Of a DNA stretch of 64,000 nucleotides, positions 61,378 through 64,000 are shown in pieces. Source of the stretch: Nymphaea colorata (lineage: Eukaryota; Streptophyta; Magnoliopsida; Nymphaeales; Nymphaeaceae). The first letter of the stretch is position 1. Each line of letters begins with the position of its first letter. The stretch is from the NCBI RefSeq assembly GCF_008831285.2, contig NC_045150.1, forward strand, positions 11,885,868 to 11,949,867, given 5' to 3'. A program made the position numbers and the translations under genes. The notes under the pieces were generated by a model. The model saw only the letters and a program-made list of their open reading frames with translations, did not search any database and was not told where the DNA came from.

Positions 61378-61497
61378 GACTCAGAAAACTCGAACTTTAG
61401 TTGGGCGTGAATTCAAGTTGAAATCAATAGAACATACGACTCAGAAAACTCGAACTTTAGTTTGACGTGAATTCAAGTTGAGATCAATAGAACATAC
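61378..61497. repeat. 60-bp direct repeat, two units
   Basis: Two adjacent 60-bp units (61378-61437 and 61438-61497) begin GACTCAGAAAACTCGAACTT and end CAATAGAACATAC, with four differences. An AGCTCGAGCTCGAGCTCG run precedes them. Confidence 0.92.
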
Positions 61498-62782
61498 TCG
61501 AGCTCAACTCAATAATTTAACGGTTAACTCCAGCTCAACTCATTTAGCTAGCTTTTTGTTAATCCAGTTTTCTTTAACTTGTTACTTTGTTTAATTGTTT
61601 TCTTATTATATTTCATCATTCATTATATAATCGAACAGAGTCGACTTTAAATAAGATGTGTTCTTACAAATTGAATTCCGAGCATGCATTTGAATTCAAG
61701 CACGACTCATTTATAAAAGAGTCCAGTTTGAGCCAGTGGGTAACTTTTTGATTTTGATTTTTTCTTTTGTTTTCTGGTAGTTTTCATAATAGTTTCTTTC
61801 TCTTTTTTTCCATTTTTTTCTCCCTCCTCGTCATTTTACCTCCTTTTTTCATCCATTAAAATCTTTTTCTAATTTTTTATTGAAAGGCTTTTTTATCTTT
61901 TTGCTTCCCAATTTTCGTCCGAACAGGGGTTGTTTCATGCCCTTTCTTTTTTTGGGGGGGGTGGGGCATCCCGTCAGGTGCCCCCTCCTTTCCCCACAAA
62001 CTTTGATTTAATATAATGTGCAGGAGAGACCTATACATATATTAGTAACAAGATATTAAGACGCCTGAACAGCTATTCGTAATGTCCAAATTGTCCTTGA
62101 TTAATAAAAAAAGAGCAGAACTCTTTTGGGTAAAAATGGAAGTTACTTTTTAAAAAGACTAAAATACCCTGCACATCTTATATATATATATATAAGATAG
62201 GTAATAGTTATTTAAGGGGTATTTGATTACTCTAGATTTAAATTTAGGGATCTAATGTGAACATGATGTGGCATGATTTTACTAATATGACAAAACATCC
62301 ATGATAAAATTCCCGGTTCATAATCCTAGGCCAGACTTAAAATCTATACTTAAGATCTTTATTTTATTTTTTTATTGAGAAAAATTCTGATTTAAAATCG
62401 AGGGGGTGGAGGACTTAAATCCATGGTTCTCAAATTCATCAAATTCAGGGCTACTGGATAAACAACTTCATTCCTTGATTTTTTTCAAATTAATGATTGA
62501 AATGAAAACAAAGAAAAAAAAATGCAATGGGTGTTTTTGTCATCTAGCATCAGTTTACTTGTTTTTCTCTCAAATGCAAATCTCAAAAAGATAATGACTG
62601 AAATTGCTCATGTAAGTATCTAACACCTATCAATCTCTTATGTTAGTTCAAATTATTCATAATAAGTTGCATGTTTCACATATTTCACAAAATGGGGTGT
62701 GTACATGTGCGAGAGAGAGAGAGAAAGAGGGGGAAGAGAGAGAAATGGGGCGGGCGCCGCTCAGTGGGGGAGAAGGGGAGAC

Positions 62783-63485
62783 TGCTGGAAGAGTTCATTC
62801 TCTGGATTTGTGATGAAAGAGACATGAGTGTAGGGCCGAGCTCTGCTACCAAACTAGGATTCCAATAATTATAGACCAAATTAAGTTGTGCCAAGTAGAT
62901 TGGGAAGCATTCATAAATGCCCAGCTCTTACGGTGCACAGTTTCTTGACAACCACATCCCTAGGGTTTCCTCATTGCAGGAGAATCAATGGTCATCCTTA
63001 TGAGCAAAACCAGTCCTAAAATCTGATCAGATTTTCAAGTCCCTTTTCTCTTCTGAAATTCACCAATAGTAAATGATAGTAGTCGATGCACCCATGCAGA
63101 TTGTTTTTGAATACTGACAATTACACATCTTGTTTGAGAGAAAACAACAGAAATCAGCATTTTATTGGCCCCAAGATTAAGAAACTGTCACACTTCAGAG
63201 ATTCTGAAGTACGGGTGTCAATTTATCAGCAAGATGCATTTCATGCAAGAAGAACAGAACCAAGCGAAGCCCTTCTGCACCCATTGGCACCCCACTTTTA
63301 GGTCACGTACGGGAGGTGAATCTGTAGGATGCATAAGACAGACTGCCATTAGTCCAGCTATGGTGCAGAAGTTCAGCTTCGGCTCCCTCACCAGCAGCAC
63401 CCATCGCCACATGCAGCGGGTAGAAATGGTCAGGCCACGGATGCGCCACCTTTGCATCCGGCGCCTTGTTCAGATAGTCGTTAAC
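62783..63485. repeat. segmental duplication, unit 2 (cut by a Copia LTR)
   Basis: This is the second copy of the LigB 3' segment, in the same orientation as 56125-57603. It stops exactly at 63485, inside the exon, where the Copia LTR begins. Confidence 0.8.
63303..63485 (-). pseudogene. LigB last exon, second copy, broken by a Copia insertion
   Basis: The frame encodes 60 residues, [20 protein letters not shown] then [20 protein letters not shown] and on to a stop at 63303. It matches the last 60 residues of the intact gene with few changes, and the His224/His229 counterparts are kept. The intact exon begins YED before VND; here the sequence changes at 63486 into an LTR starting TGAAGGAAG. 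The rest of this copy, if present, must lie beyond the retrotransposon, outside the window. The open frame through the LTR (63303-63515) is accidental. Confidence 0.85.
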
Positions 63486-63838
63486 TGAAGGAAGTCTTTC
63501 TAACTCCCACACCAAACAACACTACAAAAGGGCACGTTAAAATAAAACTTGAAAAGACCTCAACACTTTCATTCTTTTTCCACTCTTGGATTACACGCAT
63601 GGAACTAGTATTTATAGAACAAAAGAAAAAACTGCCCACTAATGCCACTTGCCAAAAAGCAGCTCCATTTTGTGGACACATAACCACTAATTCCTATTTT
63701 TATGGCTAAAGAAAAGAATCTAAAAAAAACCACAACATGTTTACACGATCTCCACTTCCACCTATTGCTCACACGTTCACATTAACTAACATTTCTCTCC
63801 ACTTCCACATATTGCTCACACGTTCACATTAACTAACA
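63486..63838 (-). mobile_element. LTR of a Copia retrotransposon (3' LTR)
   Basis: On the minus strand the LTR begins TGTTAGTTAATGTGAACG at 63838 and ends CTTCCTTCA at 63486, so it has TG...CA ends and the TGTTA start common in plant Copia LTRs. A polypurine tract, AAGGGAGAGAAA (plus-strand complement at 63839-63850), lies directly upstream of it, after the stop codon of the polyprotein. A 47-bp tandem duplication makes a second possible LTR start at 63791. The flanking TTAAC at 63481-63485 is the expected first half of a 5-bp target-site duplication. Confidence 0.85.
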
Positions 63839-63848
63839 TTTCTCTCCC

Positions 63849-64000
63849 TTAATGTGAAAAATCTTGTACTCCAATCGCTTCTCGAAAATTGAAAAACTTT
63901 GATGGTGGTAGTGCTTTTGTAAAACCATCCGCAACTTGCTCTTTTGTGAAACATTGCTTGAACTCAATTTCTTCTTTCTCAATCACGTCTCTAATAAAGT
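63849..64000 (-). CDS. Copia polyprotein, C-terminal end of RNase H (partial)
   Basis: The minus-strand frame entering from the window edge reads FIRDVIEKEEIEFKQCFTKE, then QVADGFTKALPPSKF, and stops at 63849-63851. The QVADGFTKAL motif is the well-known end of the Ty1/Copia reverse transcriptase-RNase H domain (usually QLADIFTKPL). The frame is intact over the 50 codons seen, the polypurine tract and LTR follow at once, and the rest of the element lies outside the window. Confidence 0.88.
   Translation of the reverse strand, partial: FIRDVIEKEEIEFKQCFTKEQVADGFTKALPPSKFFNFREAIGVQDFSH

Larger units (their letters stand above)
60580..62782. other. intergenic region without a supported gene
   Basis: I see no gene. 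It contains the tandem repeats at 60868-61006 and 61378-61497, a pyrimidine-rich stretch at 61100-61190 and a (TA)n run at about 62180-62193. The LigB promoter should lie at its left edge, reading to the left. Confidence 0.5.

Noticed and set aside
63303-63515. Extended LigB frame through 63486-63515 with its own ATG
   Set aside because: The first codons are from the Copia LTR, so this start is an accident of the insertion.

Overview
This is nuclear DNA from a flowering plant. It is AT-rich and rich in microsatellites. The genes are split by GT-AG introns, some several kilobases long, and all the recognisable proteins are plant types (Aux/IAA, a plant bromodomain family, AAP permeases, a LigB-type dioxygenase). 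I cannot name the species. The LigB enzyme has the non-betalain form of its active-site loop, so the sequence gives no sign of a betalain producer.

Layout. 1-6.5 kb is repeat-rich and has no gene I can support. 6.56-13.75 kb (possibly to 16.67 kb) on + is a short Aux/IAA-type gene with the PB1 half (domains III and IV) but no repression domain I or degron domain II. 16.7-21.2 kb is repeat-rich. 21.2-39.2 kb on + is one bromodomain gene of at least eleven coding exons, which I rebuilt by phase-consistent splicing. Its introns hold a complete solo LTR with a target-site duplication, a truncated copy of the same LTR, several MITE-like elements and long AT microsatellites. 39.2-43.9 kb is intergenic. 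43.9-48.6 kb and 51.4-56.0 kb on + are two tandem amino acid permease genes with identical lengths for exons 2-6. 57.4-60.5 kb on - is a three-exon LigB-family extradiol dioxygenase gene. At 62.8-63.5 kb its 3' end occurs again as a second copy, cut inside the last exon by the LTR of a Copia retrotransposon that runs off the window.

The genes do not form a pathway. They share two histories: local duplication (the AAP pair and the LigB pair) and heavy colonisation by retroposons and MITEs. Best-supported structural results are the solo LTR at 25650-28636 flanked by TATAA, two SINE-like retroposons with 11-13 bp target-site duplications, the Copia insertion in the LigB copy, and full exon models for four genes. 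The most interesting biology is the degron-less Aux/IAA gene with a possible decayed domain II just upstream. I found no clearly new multi-gene system.
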